Assembly: GCA_021775595.1 (NCBI GenBank) | Contig: JAJFHN010000006.1 | Span: forward strand, 32,612-96,611 | Direction: 5' to 3' | Length of the DNA: 64,000 nt | Source: Hyphomicrobiales bacterium | GTDB taxonomy: Bacteria > Pseudomonadota > Alphaproteobacteria > Rhizobiales > Methyloligellaceae | Shown here: positions 34,598 through 44,270 of the stretch, one piece after another | Numbering within the stretch: position 1 is the stretch's first letter | How the letters are laid out: every line of letters starts with the position of its first letter | Position numbers and translations under genes: made by a program | The notes under the pieces: model-generated | Told to the model about the DNA's origin: nothing | Seen by the model: the letters and a program-made list of their open reading frames with translations, nothing else | Database searches by the model: none

Positions 34598-34822
34598 TCA
34601 AGCAGGTTGTTTCACAGCAAGCAGAACCAGGCCGAGCAGCCCTACAAAATAGATGACCAAATAGACGACGCCTTCACCGACCGGTGAATCGAGAGTCTGG
34701 GTGGCGTAGGCGCCATAGACGATGTTGACGGCGTCGTTCGCAAAGGTGTGAAGGCCGAATGCGCTGTGCAGAATGGCCGCCAAGATGGCGGTTGCGATCA
34801 GCGTATATCCAAGAAAACGCAT
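34598..34822 (-). CDS. Small membrane protein
   Basis: A 74-residue protein with two membrane helices (about 5-25 and 52-70). The ATG at 34822 is preceded by GGAG at good spacing; the in-frame ATG at 34846 lacks one. No recognisable family. It is convergent with the small exported protein upstream; stops are 22 bases apart. Confidence 0.6.
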   Translation of the reverse strand: MRFLGYTLIATAILAAILHSAFGLHTFANDAVNIVYGAYATQTLDSPVGEGVVYLVIYFVGLLGLVLLAVKQPA

Positions 34823-35028
34823 CGAGGCTCCGGCGGTTGCAAGCAATTGCTTCCAGAAAGATAGCAGATCGGCAATCTACTGGTATCTTTCCACAATCAA
34901 GACGGCTGTGGCCAAGCAGGGCAGCTGTCTGTCTCATGCCCATCTTTGCGTTTTCGGCGTTACCTGCGGCCGGTATGATCAAGCGCGATCAAAACACTTG
35001 AAGCTGATTTCACGTGGAGGCGAAAAAC

Positions 35029-35229
35029 ATGAAGCTGTTCTTGCCGTTCTGGCAGCGCCTGTTGGTCACGATTGCCGTGATGTTGGCGGCGAGCTATCTG
35101 GCCGGCTTGCTCTGGCAGAGCGTACTGGGCTTTCCGTTGCCGAGCTATGCCGCAGGTGCCGTCGGCGGCTTGGCCGCGTTGCCGATTTGGGATCTTCTCA
35201 AACGGATCAGACCAACACAAGGCGACTAG
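35029..35229 (+). CDS. Small two-helix membrane protein
   Basis: A 66-residue protein starting at ATG 35029, after GGAGG. Helices at about 7-27 (QRLLVTIAVMLAASYLAGLLW) and 37-50. It has a basic C-terminal tail (LLKRIRPTQGD). Family unknown. It stands alone between the small membrane protein and the DASS transporter. Confidence 0.55.
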   Translation: MKLFLPFWQRLLVTIAVMLAASYLAGLLWQSVLGFPLPSYAAGAVGGLAALPIWDLLKRIRPTQGD

Positions 35230-35253
35230 CTGCAGTTGCCGGACCGGCGTTGT

Positions 35254-36723
35254 CTAGGTGCCAAACACCAGCGGTCCAAGCCACAAGACGATCACCAATA
35301 CGATCGCGATGCTGACAACATCCAGCAGCGCGCCGGCCCGCAACATGTTCCGCATCGTCACCGCGCGGCTGCCAAAAATGATGGCATTGGGCGGCGTGGC
35401 GACCGGCAGCATGAAGCCCAACGAGGCGGCGAGCACGACCGGCAATATGAGCGACAGCGGTCCCTCGCCAAATCCGACGGCGGCCGCGCCGGCGATGGGC
35501 AGGAATATCGCCGCCATGGCCGTATTGCTGGCGATTTCTCCCAGAAGCACGATCGCCGCCATAACGATCAGCAACAGCAATGGCCGCGGCAAATCAGCGA
35601 TGGCGGCCAACCAAGATGCGATCCACTGCGCCAGTCCGGTGTCGCTGATTGCTGCTGCGAGCGATAGGCCGCCGCCAAACAGAATGAGGACATCCCAGCG
35701 AATTGTCACGGCCTCGTCCCAAGTGAGCAGAAAACGCCGATTCGACCAATCCGCTGGCACCAAGAAAAGCAACACCGCCGCTGCCACAGCTATGCCGGCG
35801 TCGGAAAGCGCAATTCCCGGCAGCGCCATTTTGATGAGAGGCGTAAAAACCCAGGCCAGCGCCGCTAACGCCATAACGGCGGCCGTGCGCTTTTCGCCGT
35901 GTCCCATCGGCGCTTGCGTAAAATCGTCCTTGACCGCCCGCTCGATTTGACCCGAGTGCGTCGGCGGATCAAAGCGAAAGGCCACTTTGGTCAGGATCAG
36001 CCAAGTGATCGGCAGCAATATGATCACGACGGGTACCCCGATCGCCATCCACTGGGCAAAGCCGATTGTGACGCCGTAGGTCTGTTGCATGAAACCGGCA
36101 AACAACGCATTGGGCGGTGTTCCGATCAAGGTCCCCATACCGCCGATCGTTGCGGCATAGGCGATGCCCAACATCAGGGCTGCGGCGCATTTCTCGCGGT
36201 TGCCTGTATCGCCATCGCCATAGGCTTGCTGAAGGATGCCGACCATTGAGATGCCGATGGGAAGCATCACCATCGTGGTTGCGGTGTTACTGACCCACAT
36301 GCTCAGCAGTGCCGTGGCGGCCATCAGGCTGGCTATGATCGAGCCTGGCGTGCGGCCGCCGAGCCGCATCACGTTGAGCGCGATCCGACGGTGAAGCTGC
36401 CAGCGCTCCATGGCGCGCGCCAGCAGAAATCCACCCAAAAACAGAAAGATCAGCGGATGGGAATAATGTTCCGCGGCGCCCTGAAAACTGCTGATCTGAA
36501 GTACGGGGAACAGAACGAGAGGAACAAGCGCGGTCACCGCTAGGGGCAGCGCTTCCGTCATCCACCATATGGCCATGAGCGTGCCGATGGCCGCAGCAGC
36601 CCAGCCATTGGCCGAGAGCTCGGCGGGCGGTGGCGAAGCCAGAAGTGCGATCGCGACCAGAGGTCCGGCGAACAATCCGAGCGTGGAGACCGTGCGGGCG
36701 CTCTTGGCATGTGTCTGATTCAT
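35254..36723 (-). CDS. DASS/SLC13-family anion:Na+ symporter
   Basis: A 489-residue inner-membrane transporter. Both SNT motifs that bind Na+ and substrate in this family are present: SNTATTMVMLPI in the first repeat and SNTAMAAIFLPI in the second. So are the GTPPNA and TPPNA loops that mark the second Na+ region. The family imports di- and tricarboxylates (succinate, citrate) or sulfate; the substrate cannot be fixed from sequence. It has no partner genes next to it. Start at ATG 36723. Confidence 0.9.
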   Translation of the reverse strand: MNQTHAKSARTVSTLGLFAGPLVAIALLASPPPAELSANGWAAAAIGTLMAIWWMTEALPLAVTALVPLVLFPVLQISSFQGAAEHYSHPLIFLFLGGFLLARAMERWQLHRRIALNVMRLGGRTPGSIIASLMAATALLSMWVSNTATTMVMLPIGISMVGILQQAYGDGDTGNREKCAAALMLGIAYAATIGGMGTLIGTPPNALFAGFMQQTYGVTIGFAQWMAIGVPVVIILLPITWLILTKVAFRFDPPTHSGQIERAVKDDFTQAPMGHGEKRTAAVMALAALAWVFTPLIKMALPGIALSDAGIAVAAAVLLFLVPADWSNRRFLLTWDEAVTIRWDVLILFGGGLSLAAAISDTGLAQWIASWLAAIADLPRPLLLLIVMAAIVLLGEIASNTAMAAIFLPIAGAAAVGFGEGPLSLILPVVLAASLGFMLPVATPPNAIIFGSRAVTMRNMLRAGALLDVVSIAIVLVIVLWLGPLVFGT

Positions 36724-37118
36724 TGGCGCGGGGGGTTATTGAACCTCGGCCATTTGCATAGGACGCCCGCCGCCGAGCGTCGAGCCCCCAGGCTGGAAAT
36801 TGTGCTGCCAAAAGGGGACGGGCTGGGGCCAAATCTCTCGACACACGAGATTTTGTTGAATACATCTCGTCCGCCCCGGACGCTGCCAATGACAATACAG
36901 ACACTTTTTGGGGGTGGACCAACTATACTGGGGGACCGATCCGAAACGCGGCTCGGAGACAATTCCGCCTATACCGCTTCGATCGGTGCGCGCCAGACGG
37001 TGCCGACGGGTGGTCAATAAGCCAATTCATTTGCCGAAAGCTGATGACAGCTGTTGGCTTGCAGCGGTCGTCGACTGCTGTCAACGCCAGCTCGAAACAC
37101 AAGCCCAAGGACCATCAC
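36724..37118. other. Intergenic stretch without a gene
   Basis: About 395 bases between the DASS transporter start and the small cysteine-rich gene. I see no convincing coding frame, tRNA or repeat; only short inverted sequences, for example TCTCG/CGAGA at about 36836-36852. It should hold the promoter of the DASS gene, and of the downstream gene near 37080. Confidence 0.5.
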
Positions 37119-37385
37119 ATGAGACGATTGTTTATCATTATCGCAGCCTTGGCTGGTACGCTTGCCAGCGCGGCCTTGGCGGGGCCCGTCACGCCCGACG
37201 AACAAAAATACTGCGCGCACGACTATCGGCAATACTGCAGCGAAGATGGCCTCGGAACCAATCTGCTCCGAGACTGCATGAACCGTCACGGTAAGGACTT
37301 GGCCAAGGAGTGCGTCCAGGCACTGGTGGATGCGGGCGAGATTTCGCAAGACGAGGTCGACCGGCGCAAGAAGAGCGGCAACTGA
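37119..37385 (+). CDS. Small exported cysteine-rich protein
   Basis: An 88-residue protein with signal peptide MRRLFIIIAALAGTLASAALA. The mature part is a short helical unit with four cysteines in the pattern YCx7YC...DC...EC, as in cysteine-rich-repeat envelope proteins, and ends in a basic tail (DRRKKSGN). The frame opens upstream, but the ATG at 37119 gives the signal. Function unknown. Confidence 0.75.
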   Translation: MRRLFIIIAALAGTLASAALAGPVTPDEQKYCAHDYRQYCSEDGLGTNLLRDCMNRHGKDLAKECVQALVDAGEISQDEVDRRKKSGN

Positions 37386-37489
37386 TACCGGCCGTCGGCG
37401 ATTGCAACGGACTGGATCTAATGGCGGATTGGAACCGATAGTCAGTCCGCCCCCAACCGCCTTGCGCAGGCCCGGGAGCGAGTGGCCTG

Positions 37490-37642
37490 CTAGCCCACGG
37501 AAATCATGGTGCCGGCGAGCAGTGCCAACCACATCGTCATGGCGAACGACAGACCAAACCAGTAGTGCTGTGGAAGACTGGCATTGCTCGGCAGTACCTG
37601 AGAGGTGGCGTGCTTTTCGGGAGTGCAGCAGAGTGACGACAT
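37490..37642 (-). CDS. Small single-helix membrane protein
   Basis: A 50-residue protein, MSSLCCTPEK at the start, with one membrane helix at about residues 28-48 (FGLSFAMTMWLALLAGTMI). GGAGG lies 6 bases before the ATG at 37642. An earlier in-frame start is possible. Family not recognised; the two adjacent cysteines near the N-terminus are unusual for such a short protein. Confidence 0.5.
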   Translation of the reverse strand: MSSLCCTPEKHATSQVLPSNASLPQHYWFGLSFAMTMWLALLAGTMISVG

Positions 37643-37845
37643 GTGGGCCTCCATCGGGGAGGCACATGGATCGACCGGGGGAACGATCATCCGAGTGCCC
37701 TTTTATGCCAACCCTCAAAGGTTGGCGTGGCAACAGCGTGCCATCCAGGCGTTATAAATCCCAATCGTATTTTCTTGTCGTATCCATAAGAAATACTGAT
37801 GGCGCGTTATGCAACGGCGGCCCGGGCATCCATTGGGATCGGGCG

Positions 37846-39459
37846 CTAATGCCGGAAATGCCGCGTGCCGGTGAAAACCATGGCGAGCCCCGCCTCGTCG
37901 GCGGCCGCGATCACCTCATCATCGCGCATTGAGCCGCCCGGTTGGATGACGGCAGTGGCGCCAGCCTCAGCCGCCGCCAGCAGGCCATCGGCGAACGGGA
38001 AAAAGGCGTCCGAGGCCACAACCGAACCCTTGGTGAGGGGCTCGCTCATCCCCGCAGCCTTGGTCGCATCGGCTGATTTCGAGGCGGCGATGCGCGCGGA
38101 ATCTATTCGGCTCATCTGACCCGCGCCGACGCCGACCGTCGCGCCGTCTTTGACGTAAACGATGGCGTTAGACTTGACGTGCTTGGCCACCCGGAAGGCC
38201 ATTTTGAGATCCGCCAATTCGGCGTCGCTGGGCGCGCGCTTGGTCACGGTCTTGAGTTCGAGATCGTCGACGACGGCGTTGTCCCGGGCTTGCAGCAGAA
38301 AGCCGCCAGCGAGCGACTTAAACTGCGCGCCGGGCGCACGGGGATCGGGCAGGGCCTCGGTCAAGAGCAAGCGCAGGTTCTTCTTGCCAGAAAGGATCTC
38401 GATTGCCTCGTCGCTGGCGCCAGGCGCGATCACCACTTCGGTGAAGACCTCGGCGATTTTGGCCGCCGTTTCGCCATCGAGCTCGCGGTTGAGCGCCACG
38501 ATGCCGCCAAAGGCGCTGACCGGATCGCATCTGAGCGCCTTGTCATAAGCCTGCGCGAGGCTCTCCGCCGTCGCGACGCCGCAGGGATTGGCGTGTTTGA
38601 TGATGGCGACCGCTGCGGCGTGATCCGCGTCGAACTCCGCCACCAGCTCGAAGGCCGCATCAGTGTCATTCAGATTGTTATAGGAAAGCGTCTTGCCCTG
38701 AATTTGGCGCGCCGTAGCGATGCCTGGCCGCGCGCCGCCGTCGCGATAAAACGCCGCCCATTGGTGCGGGTTTTCGCCATAACGAAGGGCATCGGCGAGT
38801 TGGCCTGAGAATGTCACTGTGGCAGGCGCAGATTGTTCCAATTCACGCCTGAACCAGCCTGAGATCGCGGCGTCATAGGCGGCCGTGCGGGCGTAAGCCT
38901 TGTGGGCCAGCTCGCGGCGCAGACCAAGCGACGTGGCGCCGCCATGGGCGCCCAGCTCTTCGAGCACGCGGGCATAGTCGGCGGGGTCGACGACGACCGT
39001 TACAGAGCCGTGGTTCTTAGCCGCTGCGCGGATCATAGCCGGTCCGCCGATGTCGATGTTCTCGATGCAGGTGTCGTAATCGGCGCCGGAGGCCACGGTT
39101 TCCTCGAAGGGGTAGAGATTGACCACCAAGAGATCGATGTTTTCGATGCCATGCTCGGCCTGGGCGCCCTCGTGTTCGGTATTGCCGCGCAGCGCCAGCA
39201 GGCCGCCATGCACCTTGGGGTGCAGGGTCTTGAGGCGACCGTCCATCATTTCCGGAAATCCGGTCACCTGCGCTACGTCGGCGACGTCGAGACCGGCGTC
39301 TTTCAGCGCCTTGGCGGTGCCGCCGGTGGAAATGAGGGCGACACCGTGCTCAGAGAGTGCGCGGGCGAAATCCTCGATGCCGTTTTTGTCTGAGACTGAA
39401 ATCAGCGCGCGGGCGATTGGCCGCTCGCTCGCGTCATGATCGGCTGCGGGCTTGGTCAT
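37846..39459 (-). CDS. purH: Bifunctional AICAR transformylase / IMP cyclohydrolase
   Basis: A 537-residue enzyme that carries out the last two steps of purine (IMP) synthesis. The N-terminal MGS-like IMP cyclohydrolase domain is seen at [21 protein letters not shown] and [13 protein letters not shown] (74-86). The AICAR transformylase domain follows, with [16 protein letters not shown] and the tail [27 protein letters not shown]. Start at ATG 39459. It follows the heparinase-like gene on the same strand, the conserved alphaproteobacterial order. Confidence 0.96.
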   Translation of the reverse strand: MTKPAADHDASERPIARALISVSDKNGIEDFARALSEHGVALISTGGTAKALKDAGLDVADVAQVTGFPEMMDGRLKTLHPKVHGGLLALRGNTEHEGAQAEHGIENIDLLVVNLYPFEETVASGADYDTCIENIDIGGPAMIRAAAKNHGSVTVVVDPADYARVLEELGAHGGATSLGLRRELAHKAYARTAAYDAAISGWFRRELEQSAPATVTFSGQLADALRYGENPHQWAAFYRDGGARPGIATARQIQGKTLSYNNLNDTDAAFELVAEFDADHAAAVAIIKHANPCGVATAESLAQAYDKALRCDPVSAFGGIVALNRELDGETAAKIAEVFTEVVIAPGASDEAIEILSGKKNLRLLLTEALPDPRAPGAQFKSLAGGFLLQARDNAVVDDLELKTVTKRAPSDAELADLKMAFRVAKHVKSNAIVYVKDGATVGVGAGQMSRIDSARIAASKSADATKAAGMSEPLTKGSVVASDAFFPFADGLLAAAEAGATAVIQPGGSMRDDEVIAAADEAGLAMVFTGTRHFRH

Positions 39460-39549
39460 AAGTTGGGCTGTCCGTCGCTGGGCCACTGTTGAGCGCACCG
39501 GGCGTAGCATGATTGGCGCGTGCGCGAAATGCGGCTTTGCGGGTTATCA

Positions 39550-41364
39550 TCAGTTCTCTTCGAGGGGCAGCTCGTGAGCGGCTTCGCCCGCCTCGGTCGC
39601 GGTTTTTGCGCGCCGCTTGGACGGTGGCTTGGCGCTTTGTTCGAGCCGCCACATCAACCTCATGTCGGCGCCCCCGTCATAGCTGCCCGTCACGACGATT
39701 TGCTGGCTGCGGTTGCGCCCGCTCATGGTCGCAAGGAAGACGCTTTCTTCGACCCGCAGCGATCCGCTCCGCGTGACCAACCGCCAGCCTTCGCGATTTG
39801 GCAGCACGAGCAGGGCGCTCTTGGCGTCGTTGGCGAGCTCGGCGCGCACCGAGGGGTGAAGGTGGAAGCGCAGCGCGAAGCTGATCGTGCCCAAGGCCGG
39901 TGCGCCGTCGGCCAGGCGTTCGGGAACGGCCGTCATGACGTCTTCACCTTCGAGCCGCGTGCCCTTGTTCAACAGGCGCAGCGAGCGGGTGTGGGTGAGG
40001 CCGAACCGGCTGGCGTAACCGTCATGGGCGGCCTGCAGGTCGATGATCTCATCGTCGTTGCGCGTGCTGGCGGCGACGGTATCGGGACCGATCAAGCGGG
40101 ATCTGGCGGTCGATTCGCCTAGAATCGGCAGCGCGACAAATTGCGACGACGAAGCATTGCCGACCGACAGTGTCGAGTGCGCGGCGGTTGTGCGCGAAAC
40201 GTGATGCCATTCCTTTTTGATGTGATTGAGCGAGCCGCAATTGACGATCACCGGGTGGAGGCCGGAGCTCATCTCGAAGGAAAGGCAACCGGCGTGCGCC
40301 CGACGGCTGACCGCCATCGGCGGCGGCCGGCCAACATCGGCGATCAAGACCGTCTTGCCTTGACTGAGCCGGCAATAGCCCGATGGCTCGGCATAGGTGA
40401 CGGGAGCGCCCTCGGCATCGTCATAGGCCAAGACATTGACCACCTCGTCAATGGCTGTGGGACCGGTGCCGTTGAAACGCGCCAGCCCGCCATCGCCGAG
40501 CCGGAAGAAGCGCAACATCGGCATCATCCGGTCGATGACGCTGGTGAGCGCCACGGGAGGGGGCTGATCGCGCACGATGAAACATTGCCGAAGGGGAAGA
40601 AAATCCAACAGCAGCTCGATCAACACGACCGGATTGCGGGTCACGTGGCCGCCATCGGCCATGATTTGGCTGCCGGCTTCGTGCGCGAACTGACGCGTGA
40701 ATGCCTCGTAATCGATGGTGTGCTCGTCGGTGCACAGGCCGGTCAGCATCAGCGAGGTAAGCGCGCGCAGACGCACAGCGTCGGCGGGAATGTCGTGCAG
40801 GCTGGCGCGCAGATAGCGGACTTGGCGCGACAGGCTCTCCATGACGTCGTCGTAAAATGCTTGGTCGGCGCCGTCGAGAACGATCGAGATGTGGGAAAGC
40901 CAAGAGATGATGCGGCGGGCGACGATGTCGGGGCGCCAAGCGAGCCCACCGATCGCGCCGTTGATGGCGATCCAATCGCGCACCAGAGAGCGGGCATGCT
41001 CGCGCGATATTTTGTCGCCGGCGGCACGCAGATGGCGCATCCAGCCAAAGCCGTGCAACTCGGCCGCCCAATCCGGCGTTGGAGGGAAGATTTCAAATGG
41101 CGATTTCGAGCCCGTGCGGCCGACCGCGCCGGCTAGGCCAAAATGGCCGTGATAAATTTCCGAGGCGAAGCTCGGGTCGGCGGTGCGCAAATCCTGCGGC
41201 ACCAGCACCAGTTGTTCGATCGGCGCGCCGCGATAGCGCCATTTGTAAAGGCTCGATTGATGCAGCATGCACATGGCGTGACGGCGCGCGCGGGCCACCA
41301 CGTCGGCGGCGAGCTTGGTCTGCGCTGAGAACGAGTCAGAGGCCATGGTCATGCGATCCAGCAT
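39550..41364 (-). CDS. Heparinase II/III-family protein
   Basis: A 604-residue soluble protein of the heparinase II/III family, which has an alpha/alpha toroid (about 1-330) and a C-terminal beta-sandwich. The conserved pieces are FEIFPPTPDWAAELHGFGWMRHL, GGHVTRNPVVLIELLLDFLP and HAGCLSFEMSSGLHPVIVNCGS...HSTLSVGNASSS. No signal peptide is found, so it may be cytoplasmic. The substrate in alphaproteobacteria, which have no heparin, is unknown. It recurs between rsmB and purH in Rhizobiales, perhaps for a cell-envelope polysaccharide. Confidence 0.9.
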   Translation of the reverse strand: MLDRMTMASDSFSAQTKLAADVVARARRHAMCMLHQSSLYKWRYRGAPIEQLVLVPQDLRTADPSFASEIYHGHFGLAGAVGRTGSKSPFEIFPPTPDWAAELHGFGWMRHLRAAGDKISREHARSLVRDWIAINGAIGGLAWRPDIVARRIISWLSHISIVLDGADQAFYDDVMESLSRQVRYLRASLHDIPADAVRLRALTSLMLTGLCTDEHTIDYEAFTRQFAHEAGSQIMADGGHVTRNPVVLIELLLDFLPLRQCFIVRDQPPPVALTSVIDRMMPMLRFFRLGDGGLARFNGTGPTAIDEVVNVLAYDDAEGAPVTYAEPSGYCRLSQGKTVLIADVGRPPPMAVSRRAHAGCLSFEMSSGLHPVIVNCGSLNHIKKEWHHVSRTTAAHSTLSVGNASSSQFVALPILGESTARSRLIGPDTVAASTRNDDEIIDLQAAHDGYASRFGLTHTRSLRLLNKGTRLEGEDVMTAVPERLADGAPALGTISFALRFHLHPSVRAELANDAKSALLVLPNREGWRLVTRSGSLRVEESVFLATMSGRNRSQQIVVTGSYDGGADMRLMWRLEQSAKPPSKRRAKTATEAGEAAHELPLEEN

Positions 41365-41461
41365 GGGCGCCGCGCCGCGCCCGTGGCGGGTGGAAACGAT
41401 AGGTTCCGCGCCGGCATTGTTGTGTGTGAAGGCAATTCGATCAAGGGCTTATGGTCCAGGC

Positions 41462-42829
41462 TTAGCCGAGGCGCAGCCGAGCGGCAAAAAATCCATCGAT
41501 GCCATCAAGACCCGGGCCGAGGCCGGAGAGCTGGTTGGGAAGCGTCCGCAGCATGCCGCGGTCGCTCAACCAGTCTGTCTGACCGGCGATCTCATGCGGA
41601 GAGATCGGGTCGAGGCGCAGCTTGGACGACGTCGCCAACAGCCGATCGATTTGAGCCTCGCACTCCTCCGGCTCGAGCGAACAAGTGCAGTAGACGAGTG
41701 TTCCGCCGGGCTCGATAAGCGCGAGTGCAGCATCAAGCAGGCGGGACTGCAAGGCCACCAGCTTGTCGAGATCGCCGGGCCTTTTGAGATGCGGGATATC
41801 GGGATGGCGCCGGATCGTGCCGGTGGCGAGGCACGGCGCATCGAGAAGCACCGCATCGAAGCGCTCGCCGGGGCGCCAGGTGGTGGCGTCAGCGAGAACG
41901 CAGCGGGCATCGATCTGTAATCGTTCGAGATTGCCCTTCAGCCATTCGAGGCGGTTTTCCGAGATATCGAGAGCGGTGACGCGCGCGCCGCGGCTCGCCA
42001 ATTGAGCGGTCTTGCCGCCGGGTGCAGCGCAGAGATCGACGACCGATTTGCCGGTCACATCGCCTAGCAGCAAGGCGGGCAGCGCGGCGGCGGCGTCCTG
42101 CACCCACCAGGCGCCCTCGTCGTATCCGGCCAGCGATTCGATACGCCCCTTATGGGCCAAGCGCACGCTGCCCTTGGGCAGCAGGAGGCCACCCAGATTT
42201 TCGGCCCACGTTGAAGCGTCGGATTTGACGCTGAGATCGAGTGCGGCCTCGCTCAGATGCGCCATGGCGATGGCCCGCGTGGTCTCTTCGCCAAAATGCG
42301 AGCACCAGCGCTGCCACAGCCAGTCGGGCGTATTGAGCCGGGCGGCGTCCTGTTGGGCCACCAGCGCCGGTCCCTCGCGGGTGGCCCGGCGCAGCACGGC
42401 GTTCACGAGTTTGTCGAAATGCCTGGCCCGCCGGTCGGACTTGGCTTGGTGGACAGCAAGATTGACGACCGCGTGGGATGGTGTGCCCATAAACAGGATT
42501 TGGGCGAGCGCGGTGCGCAGGATCGCGCCGAGGGGTCCGGACGATTTTGCCGGCGGTCTGGCGATAAACTGGGCCAGCAACCCGTCGATCTGACCGAGCC
42601 GCCGCAGTGACATTGCCGCGATCGCGCGGGTCAGCGCCTTGTCGCGTTGGGCAAGTGTGGCGAGCCTGCCATGCCTGGTCTGGGCGCCGAACACCGCATC
42701 GAAGGACTGGCCGCGGCCCAACACCGTATCGAGCAGTGATACCGCGGCATCGCGGGCTGGCAGTCCAACGCGAAAATCGCCCGTCAGCCGGTCGTCTTGC
42801 TCGGTCGTGTCAGCGGGAGCTTTATCCAT
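41462..42829 (-). CDS. rsmB: RsmB-family 16S rRNA m5C methyltransferase
   Basis: A 455-residue enzyme that methylates C967 of 16S rRNA. The N-terminal NusB-like RNA-binding domain (about 20-150) contains FIARPPAKSSGPLGAILRTALAQILFM. The SAM-binding motif is DLCAAPGGKTAQL, and the catalytic cysteines lie in DAPCLATGTIRRHPDI and in YCTCSLEPEE. Start chosen as ATG 42829 (MDKAPADTT); an earlier in-frame ATG at 42895 overlaps htpX by 26 bases. It lies directly downstream of htpX on the same strand. Confidence 0.92.
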   Translation of the reverse strand: MDKAPADTTEQDDRLTGDFRVGLPARDAAVSLLDTVLGRGQSFDAVFGAQTRHGRLATLAQRDKALTRAIAAMSLRRLGQIDGLLAQFIARPPAKSSGPLGAILRTALAQILFMGTPSHAVVNLAVHQAKSDRRARHFDKLVNAVLRRATREGPALVAQQDAARLNTPDWLWQRWCSHFGEETTRAIAMAHLSEAALDLSVKSDASTWAENLGGLLLPKGSVRLAHKGRIESLAGYDEGAWWVQDAAAALPALLLGDVTGKSVVDLCAAPGGKTAQLASRGARVTALDISENRLEWLKGNLERLQIDARCVLADATTWRPGERFDAVLLDAPCLATGTIRRHPDIPHLKRPGDLDKLVALQSRLLDAALALIEPGGTLVYCTCSLEPEECEAQIDRLLATSSKLRLDPISPHEIAGQTDWLSDRGMLRTLPNQLSGLGPGLDGIDGFFAARLRLG

Positions 42830-42869
42830 GGCTCTTGTTATGCCTGAGCCAGTGGCCCGCGTCACCGCA

Positions 42870-43817
42870 TCAGCCCCAGGGGCCCGCACCTTCATCGCGG
42901 GGATCGCTGCCGTCCCGCGAGTCCCACGGTCCTGATCGCTCGTAATCACCGCGCAATGGTCGGCTCTGTTGTCCCATCCTGGCCGCCATTTCGCGCAGTC
43001 GCGCAACGCGGTTGGCGGTATCGGGATGGGTCGAGAACAGACTGTCCATGCGCTCACCCGACAGCGGATTGATGATGAAGAGATGGGCGCTCGCCGGCGA
43101 ACGTTCGGCCGACATGTTGGGAATGCGTTTTGCGGAGCTGGCGATTTTCTCGAGCGCAGAGGAGAGCCATAGGGGGCGCTGGCAAATTTCGGCGCCGAGC
43201 GCATCGGCCTCGTATTCGCGGCTGCGGCTGATCGCCATTTGCACCAGGCCGGCGGCCATGGGTGCCAAGATCAGAATGCCAAGAGTGCCTAAAAAACCGA
43301 GCGGTGCTCTGCCGTCGCGGCGTCCACCGAAATAGAAGCCGAATTGGGCGAGCATGCCGATCGCGCCGGCGATGGTCGCCGTGATGGTCATAATCAGCGT
43401 GTCGCGGTTTTTGACGTGGGCCAATTCGTGCGCCATGACGCCCGCCACTTCCTCGCGGCTCAAGGTCTCCAATAGGCCTGTGGTGGCGGCGACCGCGGCG
43501 TTTTCGGGATTGCGGCCGGTGGCAAAGGCGTTGGGTTGGGGATTGCTCATCACGTAGACGCTCGGCATCGGCAGCCCGGCGTTCTCGGCAAGCTGCTTGA
43601 CGATGGCGTAGTATTCTGGCGCTGAGGTAGCGTCCACCTCCTGGGCACCATGCATGCGCAACACGACTTTGTCGGAATTCCAGTAGCTGAACAGATTCAT
43701 GGCGAGCGCCGCAAGAAACGCAACTGCCATACCCGATTGCCCGCCGATCAGATAACCCACGCCCATGAAGAGGGCCGTCATGGCGGCAAGCAAAATCGCG
43801 GTACGCAGATAGTTCAT
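42870..43817 (-). CDS. htpX: Zinc metalloprotease HtpX
   Basis: A 315-residue inner-membrane M48 peptidase that degrades misfolded membrane proteins. The zinc motif HELAH is at 130-134 and the third ligand lies in the [11 protein letters not shown] region (the E of EYEAD). Two N-terminal helices (about 7-22 and 32-45) and two more at about 150-195 fit the HtpX topology. The conserved alpha tail includes [19 protein letters not shown]. It is divergent from the DUF1674 gene, as in many Rhizobiales. Confidence 0.94.
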   Translation of the reverse strand: MNYLRTAILLAAMTALFMGVGYLIGGQSGMAVAFLAALAMNLFSYWNSDKVVLRMHGAQEVDATSAPEYYAIVKQLAENAGLPMPSVYVMSNPQPNAFATGRNPENAAVAATTGLLETLSREEVAGVMAHELAHVKNRDTLIMTITATIAGAIGMLAQFGFYFGGRRDGRAPLGFLGTLGILILAPMAAGLVQMAISRSREYEADALGAEICQRPLWLSSALEKIASSAKRIPNMSAERSPASAHLFIINPLSGERMDSLFSTHPDTANRVARLREMAARMGQQSRPLRGDYERSGPWDSRDGSDPRDEGAGPWG

Positions 43818-43954
43818 GATCGAGACCTGTGGTTGTCGCGGCGAAAAGCCAATCCGGCGCGCTGCCGTGAAGGGCCGTTTGTGACTATAATGATGGGGAC
43901 TTGCGCGGATAGGCGCAAGATCGCGATCCAGCGCCCCGGACCCGAAACAGACCT

Positions 43955-44152
43955 ATGGCTCAAGACGAAAAACCGAACAAAGCCAAGGCCAAGCCATTGA
44001 GCGCCGCCGCGCGCCGCGCGCTGGAGGAAGCCGAGACGCGCCGCAAAGACACATCGGCGGCCGAGTCTGCGGGCGAAGTTGGCGGACGCAAAGGGCCCGA
44101 TCCCACGCGCTACGGTGATTGGGAAAAAGACGGGATTCTCTCAGATTTCTAG
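43955..44152 (+). CDS. DUF1674 / SDHAF4-like protein
   Basis: A 65-residue basic protein whose last 23 residues (GGRKGPDPTRYGDWEKDGIL...) are the DUF1674 signature. In eukaryotes the same domain (SDHAF4) helps assemble flavinylated succinate dehydrogenase, so a similar role in the bacterium is inferred. No sdh gene lies in the window. It is divergent from htpX in the conserved arrangement. Confidence 0.9.
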   Translation: MAQDEKPNKAKAKPLSAAARRALEEAETRRKDTSAAESAGEVGGRKGPDPTRYGDWEKDGILSDF

Positions 44153-44186
44153 GCATTTGCCCGGGCGGCTACGGCGGGAGCGCGCG

Positions 44187-44200
44187 GGTTAAGCTTAACC
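44187..44200. other. 14-bp perfect palindrome
   Basis: GGTTAAGCTTAACC, 35 bases past the DUF1674 stop and about 70 bases upstream of the TadG-like gene. It is placed where an operator for the latter could lie. TTAA half-sites are two bases apart, unlike the seven of the CtrA consensus, so a CtrA site is unlikely. Confidence 0.4.
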
Positions 44201-44270
44201 GGCGGGCCTGGCATAGGCTTCGCAACACACTCTTCCACAAGCATCGCGTGTGCCAGGGAGAGACAGTGTC

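Noticed and set aside
44187..44200. CtrA binding site (TTAA-N7-TTAA)
   Set aside because: The two TTAA half-sites are two bases apart, not seven.
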